From Prunus persica (lineage: Eukaryota > Streptophyta > Magnoliopsida > Rosales > Rosaceae), in assembly GCF_000346465.2 (NCBI RefSeq), contig NC_034016.1, forward strand, positions 17,554,563-17,618,562: DNA of 64,000 bases. Direction: 5' to 3'. Below, piece after piece: positions 43,801 to 56,454 of this stretch. The notes under the pieces are model-generated. The model saw only the letters and a list, made by a program, of their open reading frames with translations, had not been told where the DNA came from and made no database searches. The number at the start of each line of letters is the position of its first letter. The stretch's first letter is position 1. The position numbers and the translations under genes were made by a program.

Positions 43801-45075
43801 CCAGGCTTTTAGAGAAAATAGAACAGTAAATATAGCAAAGACACAAGAGTGATATCCATAATATCTTGTGAAATAGAACGAAAAGAAAAGGTTAGCTTTT
43901 GCCCGAAAATTATATAAACGAGTAATATAACTTACTACTCTTAGGTATCTGGTGGGAACCATTTAAAATAACAGTCCCATCCAAGGAAAATCTTAATTCC
44001 CTAGCAGCCTCGACTCTCTCCCTCCAAGCAGTCCACAAACTTAGACTCGCTTGGCCTGAGTTCTGCTCCAACCCATTCTCTTCCGCAGTATTTGTATGGT
44101 TTGAGGTAATTGTTGTGTCCACATGAGACATGCCACTTTGAGAGCTAGGGGAAATTTTTGGTTCATTGTTATCCGAACTGGGGCTTCTTTGCTTCCTCAA
44201 TTTCTCTTCACCCCTCCTTTTGAGCACATTAAGCAGCGCAGGGTCCAGCCTTCCCATGATCTCAGCCTGTGCTTCAGCAATCTCATCCGCTGACATCCCT
44301 TGCAATCGAGCACGGTTCTCTTCATCAATCTGAGTCTCAAGCGACATGGACACTTGTTCATTTTGAACATTATCAGCAAGGGACTTTGGACTTGGGCCAG
44401 CTTGAATTTGCATGTCATTCTTACCCAATACAAATTCTTGTTCAGTCAAGTTGCCCAAAACAGATTCTTGTTCAGTCTTCAAGTTGCCCAACAGAGGCTT
44501 TGGCTGGGGATGCAATTTATTTGAGCCATTCTTTCTAGTACTAGCTTCCATTGTTTCCCTAACTGTTCTAGTCCTATTCACACCAAGCTCCTTCTCTGCC
44601 CACTTGCTAAAGTCCATTTCTTTTTTCTTCTTCCTCTCTACTGGGTTGGCATAAGGCTTTATGGGTTCAAAGTTCATAACATCATCACCGCCATCACCAT
44701 AATCCACATCCTCATTACCGCCCAAATTACTATTCACCGGACTTCGATACTGTAACATCAACCAAAACCAGTCACAAATTCATGTACATTTTTCTCAAAT
44801 ATTCACTAAACCGTTTGACAGTAGCCAATCAGCTTGCTAGGGCTTACCGGGAGGGCGGAGCGGTGGCGAGCAACAGGGAAAGGAAGAACGGTGGGCCGAG
44901 GCGGTGGAGTGGGGCCCAGCATTGACTTATCGGAAATACCTTTCTCGACTATGCCGCCGATTAAACTCGAAGCATCGCCCTCGTTTAAATGAAGCGCGTC
45001 GGTCCCGACTATCACCTTCGTCTTCCTCTTCATCTCGCCTGGACTGCTTGCTTTGCTGCTTTGCTTCTTCTCCAT
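37881..45075 (-). CDS. IYO: MINIYO / RPAP1-like RNA polymerase II-associated protein
   Basis: Ten exons, all with GT-AG borders and matching phase: 45075-44848, 44749-43936, 43644-43550, 43395-43208, 42280-42175, 42064-41804, 41628-41440, 41306-39009, 38826-38617 and 38072-37881. The product is 1526 aa, close to family length. An acidic/basic N-terminus with RHRSALP is followed by the RPAP1 N-terminal motif (MSADEIAEAQ...LDPALLNVLKRR, residues about 228-262). The RPAP1 C-type motif (ELRFSLDG, about 327-334) and long helical repeats follow. The family links Pol II assembly and nuclear import to transcription elongation, and MINIYO triggers cell differentiation in plants. The start is the ATG at 45075; GTG at 45090 is upstream and in frame but not a normal start. 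The gene looks intact. Confidence 0.95.
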
Positions 45076-45372
45076 AACTATGAGCTTCACTCTGAATGAA
45101 CTTTCAGAAAGTAGGGCTTGGACATTTGGGCGGGCTCAATTTAATATATACCAGAGTCCAGAACCAGCCAACAACAAGTACCGAAAACGACGCCGCTTGG
45201 CTCATTTTAAATTAGACTAAACGACGACGCCACGTGCCGTTTTATACCACTGTGGTCCCCACTAGTTCCTTTGGCCTTTGGCGTTTCTCATTTCTTCTGA
45301 TTTTCCAATAGCTGTATCTTCAACTTTCTCGCCAATTTTCCCGTACTTTCCCGGGAAAGTGAAGTGAAATCC
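45076..45372. promoter_or_regulatory. Compact divergent promoter, IYO / F-box
   Basis: Only 297 bp separate the two divergent start codons. A G-box (CACGTG, near 45232) lies centrally in a gacgacgccacgtgccg context, and there is no clear TATA on the IYO side. Both 5' UTRs must lie here. Confidence 0.7.
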
Positions 45373-47271
45373 ATGGCCGATTGGTCTCAACTCCCCAAGG
45401 AGCTCCTAGAGGAGATCGCTAAGCGCCTAGAGAGCCCCTTCTATCTGCTCCGTTTCCGATCCGTTTGCTCCTCATGGCGGTCTTCAGTCTCTTCCAGACC
45501 TCGCCGTTTACCAGGTCGGTTTCCGTTCCTCACAAACCATGGCATCTGCGACACCACCTTAGGTTTCCACCTCTCGCAGCGCACCGTATTCCTCATGGGG
45601 TTGCCTAATTTCCGCAACCAAACAAACCCAGATTGCTGGCTGGTCAAGATCGAAGAAGACGTGCCTGGGAGAATGCATTTGCTGAACCCACTCTCGCGGT
45701 TTCAGCTGAAGCCTCTGCCTGAATCTTTCCCAAAGGTATTGGATTTATCCAAGTTTTGGGTTTTTGAGTTGGGTGGAGAATATGTTCTTCACTATGTGCA
45801 TTTTAGGCCTTTTGTTAATGGTAACTCTTTTGGTGATGCTGGCAATTTGTACATGGAAAAGGTGGTTTTTATGTTTTTGGGTTCCGAAAGCAATGATTTT
45901 GTGTTGCTTACCATTCACGTGTCTGGGAAATTAGCTATGTTTAAGTCTGAGGATAAGAGGTGGACTATAATTCACGATATGCCTTCGCCTTATGATGATG
46001 TTATACTGTTTAAAGGACAATTTTATGCCGTTGATGGCACCGGACGTACTGTGATCGTCGGTTTGCACTCAAATCTGAATGTAGTTGCAAATCCTGTGTT
46101 TGGTGGTGATAAGAAGTTCTTGGTTGAGTCAAGTGGTGAATTGTTGGTGGTTGATATGTATTTGAGCATGGCTCCAGAAACCGATTTGGATGTTGATGAT
46201 GAAATCATCCAATTGCAATTCAATGGTTGTTTGACTGAAAGAACAGTTAGGTTCAAGGTTTTTAAGTTGGATAGAGAGGGGAAGAGATTGGTCGAATTGA
46301 AAAGCTTGGGGGATAGGGTGTTGTTTTTGGGGGATGATTGCACCTTTTCTGCCTCGGCTTCAGAGTTATCTGGTTGTAAAGGGAATTGTATATTTTTTAC
46401 AGATAATTTCTTCTATACAAGTGGTGAAGATGAAGGCGTGTTCAAGGGCCGTGATATAGGTGTGTTTGACTTGGATGATGGTAGTATTGCACCTTTATCT
46501 GATTATCCAGAGTATTCAAAGCTGTTTTGGCCACCCCCTGACTGGATTGCACCAACACAAGTAAGTTTAGTCTTTTTGCATTTGGAATTTTGCTTTGTGT
46601 TTTTTCTCATTCTATGTTGTGTTTGCACTGCTCAATGCTATCAGTCTTGCCAAGTTCTGATAGGTATATTTGATAATTGTTACAAACTCATATCTGGCCC
46701 TGCCACCTTGATGCCAATTTCTGATAGGTTCTAATTTAAATCTAGTACCAATGCCACCTTGATGGTCATTTTCCGTTGCCAAGACATTCGTACTTAATTA
46801 GTGCATGGTGCTGTAGGCAGTATATTGTTCTGATAAATCCCCAATTTTCTAGATATCAGTTTTGCCTTTTTGGTTACTGACTATTTTTGTCGCAATAACT
46901 TATTCAGATTTTTTAAGATCTCTGGGCCTTGGCTTAAAGGCTTTGACAACATAATGTCGTACCATTGTTGGTTTAAATCCCTGATTTGAAGCAATTATAC
47001 TAGCAGCTGACTGATATTGAAATCTCTAAGTTTGATTGCTGGTCCTCCTGATGTTGCAGCCAAATAATTAGCAGGCTCATAGTGAATATGTTTTGATTGG
47101 ATTGATTGTCGATTACAATAAGTGCTACTCTAGCTGGTATTCCTGCCATTTGAATCCAGATTTTCATCGTTAGTATCCGAATTGATTTTTAATCAACATA
47201 ATGAAGGAATGCAAATGCTGATTTAGTGAATGCAACAGGTGCAAAGTCAGTTTGAAGAATTGGCTTTGTGA
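45373..47271 (+). CDS. F-box protein, SKIP23-like with DUF295 region
   Basis: Exon 1 is 45373-46560 (396 codons). The reading frame can run on to 46734, but 46561 begins GTAAGT, and an acceptor (acag) at 47238 gives a second exon 47239-47271 coding VQSQFEELAL and stop, for 406 aa. The F-box lies at residues about 5-40 (LPKELLEEIAKRL...FRSVCSSWRSS), then a DUF295-type beta-rich region. The N-terminus would bind SKP1 within an SCF E3 ubiquitin ligase, while the C-terminal part would choose substrates. Targets cannot be inferred. The ATG at 45373 is chosen because it sits just before the F-box. The second exon is inferred from splice signals only. An unspliced form would end at 46734. Confidence 0.87.
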
Positions 47272-48157
47272 GATGGAGATGGATTGTGGAAAATCAGTGC
47301 ACAACTTTGTAATAACCCGTTAATGCATTTGAAATCCAAGACGTTTCAAGTTTAAATCTTTTATATAGTAGAGTGCAAGGTGAAAGCACAGTTCACACCC
47401 TGCGGCTTTGCCATCAACAAGTTCAGGTGACCAAGCCAGCCTTTGCAACCAAATCAAGTGGATCGAAGTTGCCATAGACATGAGTCTCTTTATGAGCCAA
47501 GGATATTTTACTACTTTCTGTAAGGACCTAAACCTGGAAGGGGAGTTGTTAAGAGGCAGCCAATTCCTTGTTAACTGAAAAATAAATAATAATAAAGTAT
47601 GTACCATGTACTTTATTTGCTTGTAAATTACTGAATTATCAGTGCTTTTGGAAACACATCTATCTTGTTCTTTTGCTTTTCTTAAATTACTTAAGCTGCA
47701 ACACTTCAGCTTCTGTTTTTTTCCCTATTTTTTATTGATTACCATGGAATATTATGATAGTTTTGGTCAGTATATATCTGGAGATGAGAAATGGACCATA
47801 TTTTCAAGACACTTATTCATATCTTGCCATGATTCTCTTTAATGCGAAGTTACTAATCAGTCCAGAACAATTGCTTGAACACTGGCTTGATGTTAATCTG
47901 GTAGCAGAGATCCAATCACAAGTTGTGTCTACGGTATGGTAGCTAAATGGCAAAACGGGAATTTTAGAACCAGCATGAAATTAAATAGTCTTTTTTCTCT
48001 TCATCTACTACCTGATCAAAACTATAGACCAACCTATTTCTATTGCTAATAAAGACTATACAATATTAGATCTCGACAGCACCAAGGATCCAAGGCTCTG
48101 TAACTTCTGTTGTTTTATGGACCTACTTCAACTTAAAACTGAGCTAACATTTTTAAG
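47272..48157. other. Convergent 3' flanks of the F-box and RopGEF genes
   Basis: AT-rich sequence that probably holds both 3' UTRs. No further gene is supported. Confidence 0.55.
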
Positions 48158-50987
48158 TCAATCCCGCTCGGGAGCGTCCCCGGTTGTTCTTCTAGAGCTT
48201 AGGCTTCCAGCATATGACCACACCCTCTCAAAATCAGCTGCCAGTAATTTCTCTGTCTTCTCGTCTAGTGCCTCTTTTCGAATGCTGCGCTTTACGCACA
48301 GAGGTGTCCTTCCTGGACTACCAACAACTGGAGTGGAGGAACAGAAAGTCGGAGTTGCCAGTGGAGAGCCATAAGGAGTGTGTTGAATGGAGAAGGGGCT
48401 GGGCGACATCCTCTTCTGGATAGGAAGGCCACCCAAACCTCCCCTGCTGAAAATAGACATTGATTCTGCTGCAGCACATCGCTTAGTAGCATCATCAACA
48501 AAGAGGACATCATCTATCCTTGCCATTATGTTAAAGGCCAGACTCTCCATAACCCGCGAGTAGCTTTCCAGAATTGACTGCCCAACGTCCTGCAAAATTA
48601 ACCCCAAAAAATCCTTCAGAATTATCTTTGGAAGATTTGTTGTTCTAAATATCCTATTACAGAAGATAATGCAGTAACCACATGGTGCGTCTGTCCTTCG
48701 GACAGTCTCAGACATAAATGATTGAATCAAATAACTCGTAATGTGCCACAACGAATTCATAGTCTCCAAGTTTACAAAACCAAGGAACTCAACAAATTTG
48801 ATAAACCAGTGTATTCAAAGTAGTAATAAAAGAAATTAATCTTAAGCAGTATGACATATTTCACAAACCCCAAGTTCAGGTGACCTTATTCTAATCTTAA
48901 GCAACATATAGATAACATACAGTGAAATGTACCTTATTGTATTGTATTTTGTTCATATCTAGTGCAGTTTGTGGGAGGCCAGGGAAACGATGCCTTAGGC
49001 TGTGTAAGAGGGTCTCTGCTCGTTGGGCCAGAAAATGATTTTTTTCAGTATCAGAAACAAGTCCCTTGACCTTGCCACCCCAAGATGCACGTTTAGCTTT
49101 CTGATGATTATTGTGTTTTTTCTGGTCTTTCTGCTTCCAAACATGCACAGCTGCCTCAATCCTATTGGCTATTTCTAGAGTTTGATGTTCTGATGACAAG
49201 TCCAGGCAATCAAGAAGATGCTCGGGTGAAAACTGGTCTGCGGTTATGTAACGATAAATGATATCACCCAGACAAGCTTTCCCACTCTGTCATGAAATGG
49301 AGAACAAATGGTGTCATAAGAAATTTAAAATCAACTAAATGAAAGTTACATGTTGAATAATAATTCCTGAATATTGATTGATATTCAGCATCTATTTATG
49401 CTCTCATTACGAAATAAATAAATAAATTGAATGGCACTGAAATATAAACTCACACACTTGTATCACCTTTTAATTAGGAAAGGATATTAACACTCGCACA
49501 ACATGATATTACTCTTAAATATATGAGGGGATTAAAAAAAAGAGATGTTGCTAGTCGTAATCTAGTTACCATATGTGTCAAATCATGAAAAGAGATGTAG
49601 AAACCCAAACCTTGGGCAATGACTCCATGTAAGCTCTCGGGATTTCCATCTCAGCAAGCACACTACTATTAATTGCCATGGCAGCCTTCAATATCTGGTT
49701 GCAGCAGTCCCTACACTGCTGCAACTTCTTTCGTGCTTCACTGGACAACCCATTTGGCGGAACTTTTGGATAGGGTAGCCACCACTTCTCTTCCTGCCTA
49801 ATTGAAGGCCTTCCACCGGGCATAAACCCCTTACCATCATTGGAATCATCCACAATTATCCCCCGGTCAACATAGCAAAACTCCGTCTCACAAAACCCAT
49901 CAAGCATACTAAGCAGCATTGCGTCAAGCTTCTTTATGGCAGGTAGATTCACATACAAGTCAGAGCGTGGTCGCATTTCCATGACTTCGTATGTACCCCC
50001 ACCTGGGAACTGTTGTATCGAAGGCACAAGTTCAACAATTGAATCACTCACACATAAGAGCCACTCCATCTCTCGGCGCCACATTGCCTTTCTCTGTGGT
50101 GCCAGTGGCTCTAACCTCCATAACTCACCAAAAACAGTTGCTGCCATTCCAACCCAGTAATTGAGTTCAGAAAACCGAAATTCCACATATAAAAAAGTAA
50201 AGTCTCTGCCAAAATCACACAAGGGTGTGCATATTCCAAGAGGATGTGACTAACCAGAAAGATTGGTGATGGCATTTGAGATAGCAAGGGCAGTGCAGAC
50301 TCCTTTCCCTCCTCCAGACATATCTTCTCCAAGCAGAAGCTTAGCGAATCTCTCCTTCATCATTTCAACCTCTGCAACCATAAATTTTATAAAAATAATA
50401 ATAATAAAAACTTCATAAAAAAACAAAATAAATGGTCTTAAAATAGGACAGAGTCAGATCTCTACTATAAGAAATAGGATAAGGATCAATTTGCTTCAAA
50501 AGTGCCTCTTAGGTTTGGGAATTAAACTGGACAAGTACTTTTGAGCACTACAGTTTTCTTAAGAATTTCTGTTTAGGCCTTAAATTCACTATCTACTCCT
50601 TTGTCCGCACTTTTCTCGGAAGCCAAACACTGAGCAAGAATCTCCTCAGAACCAAATTTAGAAACAAAATTAAAAACAAAAAGAAATAAAGTAAAAACAA
50701 AATCCAATACCAGACAAATCAGCGTCTCGTTTCTCCGGCTTCTCATCCCAAGCCACCACATCCTTTCCTCCGATCACCGGAAGCATAACCGGCGCCTGAA
50801 AACAAAAATTTCCAGGCACCTGACGCGGAGATGACGTCATCGAGCTCGAAGCCCCTTCCGCATCGAACCTCCGGCACGAGAAGCTGCTGCAACTCTCGGA
50901 CTCGCTCACATCGGCGCTCAGACTATAACTCCCACACCGCTCCTCGCTCTGCTGGTCCGAGACGTCCTCCGACGACACACTCCCCAT
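48158..50987 (-). CDS. ROPGEF1: RopGEF with PRONE domain (RopGEF1-like)
   Basis: Five exons: 50987-50711, 50371-50255, 50140-49611, 49286-48933 and 48589-48158, with phases that join cleanly, give 569 aa. A serine-rich variable N-terminus (residues 1-90) precedes the PRONE domain (about 93-465), which starts [20 protein letters not shown] and contains [26 protein letters not shown], the [19 protein letters not shown] block and [24 protein letters not shown]. It catalyses GDP/GTP exchange on ROP GTPases at the plasma membrane and acts downstream of receptor kinases in polar growth. The C-terminal tail (to TPERD) is the usual autoinhibitory, phosphorylated region. The N-terminal and C-terminal signatures fit RopGEF1. 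The ATG at 50987 is the first in frame and matches the MGS start of the family. Confidence 0.94.
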
Positions 50988-52432
50988 TGTCGTCCAAAAG
51001 ATCCGAATGAACGTCCGTACAGAGCAGATCTCAGGCGCACATTCGTTACGGCGAAGCCTACCGCATAGGATAAAAGGAGATGAAGCACACTCTCGCGTGG
51101 TCTGAAGAATGTTGCAGACAAGAGAAGTTAGTGGTGGTGGTGATGGATAAAGCGATTTCAGGTTTGCTCACAACACACTCTTTCACTCTTTCTCTCCACT
51201 CACTTTCTCTCTCCAAGAAAAAGCTAATGAGACTCACTCTGGGACACAGTGGGGTTGATGATGATGAAGAGAAGGCACCAAAAGCAAAAGTGACGCCGTT
51301 TGTTCTGCAGAGCTGAGCACCCGACACGCTCCTTTTCCAGCGGGCCCCACCTATGAGCTCTAATAAAAAGAAGATTACTATGCCATCGTGACGTGGCAGT
51401 GTTTGCTGACGTGTACGGATACGTTGTGGGGCCCTGTCTGGGAGATGGAGGGAATTCAGAAGTTTTGCGTGGGAAAGATACCTAACGGCGGTTTAGAGGT
51501 TAGCGAAGTATTTTTGTTTTTTCCTCGCTCGGAGAGAAAGTTAGGATGCGCGCGTCCTCGGTTTAAATTCCGTGCGCTCGCATCCCCAAGCGGGCGATTA
51601 ATATTTCGTTTAACGACATCGTTTTCAGTGTAGATCTCTTTAAAAGCATTAACGATTAGTCTTGGGTAATTACGTTGATTAACCATTTATTTCAGAGCAT
51701 ATTAAATATCTTTTAATGCAAATTAAAGAGAGTGAATTCAGAAACGACCCCCGCTTTTTATTTCAATGAACGAGCCAAGTGCGATATGGACCGTTAAATT
51801 GTTCTGAACGTGGGACCAAGCGAAAAGTCAGTCCTGGATCCCATAGGATCTTAACGACACCGGAGAGCATCTCCATGAGCCGGGGACAGGTCTGAGTCGT
51901 CTGACACGGTGTGAACGACAAGTATTCGGTCGGAGTCCGTATAAGGTTACGTATATATACTACGTTATAAGTGTACGCATTAGCCCAAAGCAGAGCATCT
52001 CTTGGACAGGTGTCGTTTTTGGATTGTGTTTCTCGATTGGGTGTGGTTGGCAGTTTTTTTTTTTTTTTTGGGTCATCCGTAAAAGTCAATTTGCTTACGC
52101 TTTTTGACTGGTGGTCATTCACTCATTATCGAATCGATCAAATCTCAGCCAATCATCCGCGGGTGACATGGTGGGACCAACGTGTGTGTCGTTGATCAGA
52201 AAGGGAAAGGGTTGGTGGGAGAAAATTACGATCGTATAGGTGGGGGACCACCGTAGTGTTTCGCTGCACGTGACCGACATGTAGCCCGCAGACAATAGGA
52301 CGGCGGGTCGGGTACGTTTATTTGGATGAGCCCAGTTTGCGTGATGGACGGTTTATAATCAGGACCGTGTATAGAAGGATCTGTGGGACCAATGTATGTT
52401 GAATTTTCTGAGCTACTATTTGGAATCTTTTA
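50988..52432. other. RopGEF 5' flank and intergenic region
   Basis: Bases 50988-51330 likely hold the RopGEF promoter and 5' UTR (pyrimidine-rich on one strand). The rest to the transposon has no recognised feature apart from a T run near 52053. Confidence 0.5.
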
Positions 52433-52586
52433 GAGCATGTACAGCGCCAGGGGTTGGCCCAGGCAAAAGGCAAAAATCAGCCCAAGTCCAGCTCCAGCGC
52501 GCGCAAAGCAGCCCGGGCAAGCTGCGGGTCCCACGAGCCCGGGCAGGCCCAAGGGCGAAAATCGACTGGGCTCGAGCCCGAGTTCA

Positions 52587-52610
52587 GGTGACGTCAGCGC
52601 TGACGTCACC
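52587..52610. repeat. Perfect 24-bp palindrome, left subterminal
   Basis: Half-site GGTGACGTCAGC followed by its exact reverse complement. Each half holds TGACGTCA-type sequence, a bZIP-like core. Confidence 0.9.
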
Positions 52611-53035
52611 ACCAACGGTTACATGCCACGTGTCGGAACCGGGTGGCTCCGATTGGATTTTTTTCAGAAATCCTACGGTTCTCATTTTTTTGGCCAAAAA
52701 AATTTTAAAAAAATCCGAAAAAATTCTGAAATTTTTTTTTAAAAAAATACCAAAAATGTATGTATTTTTTCCCTATAAATACCTAACCATTTTATCTACT
52801 TTCAACACCAAATCTTCATACAATTTCTTCTCCATACAATATTTTCTACTCTCCACTCACATAATTCATTTTCCACACCAAATCTCCATACAAACTCATC
52901 TCCTTCCAATATTTTTTACTCTCTACTCATATTTTCCACTTTCCACACCAATTCCATACAAACTCTTCTCCTTCTAATATTTTTTACTATCCACTCACAT
53001 TTTTGTACTACTTTCCATTTGTAGAAAATAAACAA

Positions 53036-54209
53036 ATGGCATCTTCTGTTGAAATCGGAGGCTCGTGGTCAACCCAGGAAGATATTGCGTTGTGCGAGTC
53101 TTGGGTGAACGTTAGTCATGACCCTATCACGGGCAATGAGATGAAGTTCCATCATATGTGGAGCAAAATTCATGGAGAATTTTGTCAAAGATCGGGTTCC
53201 ATTCGGACCGAAATGGCTTTGTCTAGTAGATGGAAAATTCTAAACAAAGAGTTAGGGAAATGGAGAAATGCCTTGACAAAAGCAAAGGAGAACATTCGGA
53301 GCGGTGCGAATCTTTCCGATGAGGTAAAATATTTTTAATTGTCATTTTAATCAATTTAATGTAACTTTTTTTTATTGCATATTCTATTTCTTTTTGTTGC
53401 ACAATGTTTATTTTATTTTTGCATTTCCTAATTGGATTTATTTATTTACATAATCAATTTTATTCTTGCATTTCAAATATGTTTATAATTTCATGCATAA
53501 TCTTTATTTTTTGTTTTTGCATTTTCAATTTGTCTATATTTATTTACATAATCAATTTTATTCTTGCATTTCAAAATAGTTTATAATTTCTTGCATTGTA
53601 TATTTTTTTAATGCACTTCCAATTATTTATTTTGAATAGATCATACAAGCACAAATGTGGTTCGGTGCCATGGGACAAGGGAAAAAAAGTTTTGTGCATT
53701 TCCAATGTTGGGAAATTGTCAAGGATTGTTCCAGATTCAAAATTATTCTTACCGCACCCCCGGTTGTGTTGCATGAGACGCCGCTCCACGAATCGCCATT
53801 AACCGATTCACCATTGGACTCCCCAATGGAAACGGAGTCACCACTCCCACGTCCGCCGAGACCTATTGGGAGAAAGGCGGCAAAGGCCAAGAGAGGGGGC
53901 ACTTCGAACATTGATTGTGTTCAAATATTCGAGCAAATAGCTAAGAACAACTCTCTAAGATTGGAGAGAGACTTGAGGAGAGATGAAGCGGACAAGGCAC
54001 GATTGGAAGCCTTTGCAATTGAAAAGCAACATGCAAAAGAAAAAGACGAGGATGACAAAGAGATGAAAATCATGGCCATGGATACGAGCCATATGTCTCC
54101 TGAAACAAAGGCCTATTGGAAACATAAACGAAGGGATGTGATGAGAAGAAAACTTTTCCATGACGACGGACCTAGCAATACGGATTGGCTAAATGATGAA
54201 AACCATTAG
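53036..54209 (+). CDS. Harbinger ORF1, Myb/SANT-like DNA-binding protein
   Basis: Exons 53036-53323 (96 codons, donor GTAAAA) and 53640-54209 (189 codons plus stop) give 285 aa. The N-terminus has a trihelix/SANT-like module (W-S-T-Q-E-D...W...H-H-M-W-S-K-I...SRWK), which should bind subterminal DNA and help the transposase enter the nucleus. The C-terminal part has a proline-rich linker, a basic IGRKAAKAKR stretch and a coiled coil of charged residues (about 165-260), typical of the NAM-associated-like tail of these proteins. The ATG at 53036 is preceded by an A-rich context. It is convergent with the transposase, about 320 bp apart. Confidence 0.88.
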
Positions 54210-54528
54210 ATTGTATTGTTGTATTTTTTTATAATTGTTGTATTTTTTTTAAATTGTTGTATTATCCTTTAATTTGTTGTATTGTTTCTTTTTTATTCAA
54301 TCAAAAAAGCATTCTATAATTGGACTACTTATTAAAAACATTTGAGCATTCCTCACAAAGATTAATTAAAAACAAACCTTCATTTATTGCAAACAACACA
54401 CAAAACAAACCATACATAAAAGCATAATAATAAAAAAGACCTCGCAATAATTCCACAAAACACAACACACAAAAACAAAGCATAATTAAAAAAAAAGCAT
54501 AAATCCAAACAAAGCACAAATCTAGCCT

Positions 54529-55890
54529 TCATCCATTGTGATTGCCTTTCATCTGCCACAAGTGCTCGATCAAGTCAACTTGACGTCTTTCGTGAACATA
54601 TGAAGATTGCATTTCTTGATAACGATCAATCATGGGGTTGTTGAATCGACCATCCTGAAGTAACGGTTCGGGCTCCAATGGTAGTCCATTTGGTCCTATC
54701 GGCCTTTCATATATTCTTGTCAACGCCGTGTTCATAGGATCGGGTTCAAACACCTCTGGAGCATCGTAGTCATACTCATCCTCCACAATCATGTTGTGGA
54801 GGATGATGCAAGTCATCATAATACTCCTCAGCACCTCCTCGTCTAGCATCCGAGCAGCACCCCTGATAATTGCCCAACGAGCTTGCAAGATACCGAAACA
54901 CCTTTCCACGTCTTTCCTGTAACCTTCTTGAAAGGAAGCAAAGCTTCTTTCCTTCTCGGATTGGGGATTCGGAATTGTTTTCACGAATGTCGTCCACCTA
55001 GGATAAATTCCGTCGGCAAGGTAGTAGGCCCCAGAGTATACGGTATTGTTGATTTGGTATGTGACCTGAGGGGAATGACCTCGCAATACCTCATCGAACA
55101 CCGGGGATTGACCAAGGACATTGAGGTCATTCTGAGATCCGGCAACCCCAAAAAAGGCATGCCAAACCCAAGTGTCGAATGAAGCTACGGCCTCCAAAAT
55201 GATACTTTTTTGGCCCTTCCGATTCCCATACTCTCCTTGCCACGCAGTAGGACAATTCTTCCACTGCCAATGCATGCAATCAATGCTTCCGATCATTCCT
55301 GGGAAACCTCGAGCCTCGCCTTTTTGTAGAAGCCTTTGCAGGTCCCTCGGAGTGGGTTTGCGAAGGTACTCCCTCGTGTACAAATTTTCCACTGCATCAC
55401 AAAATCTCACCAAGCACTCTAGGATAGTAGATTTTCCCATCCTTGCAATCTCATCCACCTGCTCTGCAGATGCCCCATAAGCAAGCATCCGCAAAGCAGC
55501 TGTAAGTTTTTGCTCCGGGATAAGACCCAAAACTCCAACAGCATCATGCTTTTGAATGAAGTATGTGTCGTAATTACAAATATCATGCATGATTTTTTGG
55601 AACAAATGTGGCTGCATTCTATATCTCTCTCGAAATTTATGAGCAGGATATAACGAATTTGGGATAAAGTAATCCTCCAAGAGATTCTTACCCCGAGACT
55701 CTCTGCGTCTTTCCACATTCGGGGCACGACGACGATGGTGTTGGCTTGATTGATTCATCATACACACCGCCGCTACTTCAAGCATTTCTTCCTCTTCTTC
55801 ATCGGCGTCCCGATCTTCTTCCTCACGTCTACGCCGGATTTCTTCCCATTCTTTCTGTTGCCTCTCCAACACCCTCCTGAAGTTTGACAT
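54529..55890 (-). CDS. PIF/Harbinger DDE transposase
   Basis: A single open frame of 453 aa, full family length. A charged N-terminal coil (residues 10-40) precedes an HTH-like region (about 85-160) and a DDE_Tnp4 catalytic core. The expected triad is Asp204 (GSIDCMHW), Asp303 (LADGIYP) and Glu339 (DVERCFG). CIILHNMIVE and YE motifs close the core. The protein would cut the element at its ends, leaving TTA target duplications. No stop or frameshift is present, so this is a recent or selected copy. Confidence 0.93.
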   Translation of the reverse strand: MSNFRRVLERQQKEWEEIRRRREEEDRDADEEEEEMLEVAAVCMMNQSSQHHRRRAPNVERRRESRGKNLLEDYFIPNSLYPAHKFRERYRMQPHLFQKIMHDICNYDTYFIQKHDAVGVLGLIPEQKLTAALRMLAYGASAEQVDEIARMGKSTILECLVRFCDAVENLYTREYLRKPTPRDLQRLLQKGEARGFPGMIGSIDCMHWQWKNCPTAWQGEYGNRKGQKSIILEAVASFDTWVWHAFFGVAGSQNDLNVLGQSPVFDEVLRGHSPQVTYQINNTVYSGAYYLADGIYPRWTTFVKTIPNPQSEKERSFASFQEGYRKDVERCFGILQARWAIIRGAARMLDEEVLRSIMMTCIILHNMIVEDEYDYDAPEVFEPDPMNTALTRIYERPIGPNGLPLEPEPLLQDGRFNNPMIDRYQEMQSSYVHERRQVDLIEHLWQMKGNHNG

Positions 55891-56004
55891 TGAGAGTATA
55901 ATGGGAAATTGTAAAATCTGAGAAATGAAGGAATATATCAGAGATTGTGTGAGAGGAGTGGTGTTGATGGTGTAGTTATATAGAGGGATTCAGAAGATAG
56001 AGAT

Positions 56005-56340
56005 GACACGTGGCACAATTTTAGAGGGTGAAAATCTTATCTGAAATCTGAGATCACTATTTGAAAAAAATATCTGAAAATCTTATCAGACATGGGACAC
56101 GTGGCACAATTTTAGAGGGTGAAAATCTTATCTGAAATATGACATTATAATTTTTTAAAATTATCTGAAAATCTTATCTGACATGGGACACGCGGCACAA
56201 TTTTATAGGGTGAAAATTTTATCGGAAATCTGATATTATAATTTTTATTAATGAATATCCGAAAATTTTATCTGGAATAAGACACGTGGCAACCGAGATT
56301 CACATCCGAAAATCTTATCCGAAAATTTAATTACAAAAGA
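56005..56340. repeat. Subterminal repeats, about 90-bp unit, four copies
   Basis: The motif gacacgtggcacaattttag, followed by a gtgaaaatcttat segment, recurs at about 56005, 56096, 56184 and 56280 with decay. It lies in the right subterminal part of the Harbinger element, where transposase or ORF1 sites are expected. Confidence 0.75.
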
Positions 56341-56454
56341 TTATCAAAATTAATGATTTAAAGTATTAAAAAATAGGAAATAAAGTACAATGAATAGTAA
56401 TTGCCCTAGACTTGCCCTAGACTTTGCCCTTGTGGGTGGAACCACAAATGGCAA

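Noticed and set aside
52396..52977. Open frame across the left end of the Harbinger element
   Set aside because: It crosses the transposon boundary and the GC-rich subterminal region and has no domain.
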